NCBI GenBank assembly: GCA_024635465.1
Contig: JAGXIS010000175.1
Coordinates: 1-6,666, forward strand
From: Bacteroidota bacterium
Lineage (GTDB): Bacteria > Bacteroidota > Rhodothermia > Balneolales > Balneolaceae
Direction of reading: 5' to 3'
Length of the DNA: 6,666 nucleotides
Shown: positions 6,483 through 6,666 of the stretch, piece by piece
Layout of the letters: each line of letters starts with the position of its first letter
How positions within the stretch are numbered: position 1 is the stretch's first letter
Position numbers and translations under genes: made by a program
The notes under the pieces: model-generated
What the model saw: only the letters and a program-made list of their open reading frames with translations
The model's database searches: none
What the model was told of the DNA's origin: nothing

Positions 6483-6666
6483 CTAATAACCTGCAGCCTG
6501 ACCATCTTTTCTATGGTCTGATCCTCCATAGTAAAATACCCCATCAAACAGAATCCCCTGAAAACCACCGAAACGTTCAAAACCATACATCACATCATGA
6601 CCCTTAACCATTAAATTTCGAACTGTTTCATAAGAGAATCCTGACTCCAGTTCTACTGAGCCACCG
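6483..6666 (-). CDS. ggt: Gamma-glutamyltransferase (gamma-glutamyltranspeptidase), C-terminal 61 residues only
   Basis: The frame enters at the right edge and ends at TAG (6485-6483). The 61 visible residues include LMVKGHDV and finish with GVFYYGGSDHRKDGQAAGY. The G-x-SDxRKDGQAAGY ending is the conserved C-terminus of the small subunit of gamma-glutamyltransferase, an N-terminal nucleophile hydrolase that cleaves glutathione and other gamma-glutamyl compounds, usually in the periplasm or outside the cell. The catalytic Thr and the autoprocessing site lie outside the window, so activity cannot be judged. The 134-bp gap to the sigma-factor gene and the dyad after the stop suggest it is not part of the signalling operon. 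Confidence 0.85.
   Translation of the reverse strand, partial: GGSVELESGFSYETVRNLMVKGHDVMYGFERFGGFQGILFDGVFYYGGSDHRKDGQAAGY

Overview
The window looks like a chromosomal segment from a member of Bacteroidota or the related Balneolota. It holds an ECF sigma factor, a FecR-type anti-sigma factor, a SusC/RagA-type TonB-dependent transporter and a SusD/RagB lipoprotein. Shine-Dalgarno sequences are weak or absent and the DNA is moderately AT-rich. The genus cannot be fixed from the sequence. All genes are on the minus strand, so transcription runs from high to low coordinates.

Layout in the direction of transcription: (1) the last 61 codons of a gamma-glutamyltransferase, stop at 6483-6485; (2) a 134-bp gap with an AT-rich dyad just after that stop and a weak promoter-like motif; (3) a 196-aa ECF sigma factor (6348-5758) with a hydrophobic C-terminal tail; (4) a 240-bp gap with a -7-like TAGGTTTG box between the arms of an inverted repeat, a ten-base A tract, and a 9-bp dyad ending 10 nt before the next start codon; (5) a 341-aa FecR-like anti-sigma factor (5517-4492); (6) an 80-bp gap sharing short motifs with the fecR leader; (7) a 1105-aa SusC-like transporter with an N-terminal STN signalling domain (4411-1094); (8) a 30-bp gap; (9) the first 354 codons of a SusD-like lipoprotein, cut by the window edge.

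Together these form a cell-surface signalling system coupled to nutrient uptake. The SusC/SusD pair would capture a ligand at the outer membrane. Transport status would pass through the periplasmic STN domain to the C-terminal domain of the inner-membrane FecR protein. FecR would in turn control the cytoplasmic sigma factor, which probably activates the fecR-susC-susD unit. This follows the FecA/FecR/FecI logic and known Bacteroides ECF-controlled SusCD loci. Nothing visible identifies the ligand. No degradative enzyme lies in the window, and the gamma-glutamyltransferase looks like an unrelated neighbour.

The architecture is a known type. The less ordinary parts are the structured fecR leader, the sequence motifs shared by the fecR and susC leaders, and the hydrophobic tail of the sigma factor. 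No CRISPR array, tRNA, rRNA or insertion sequence was seen.
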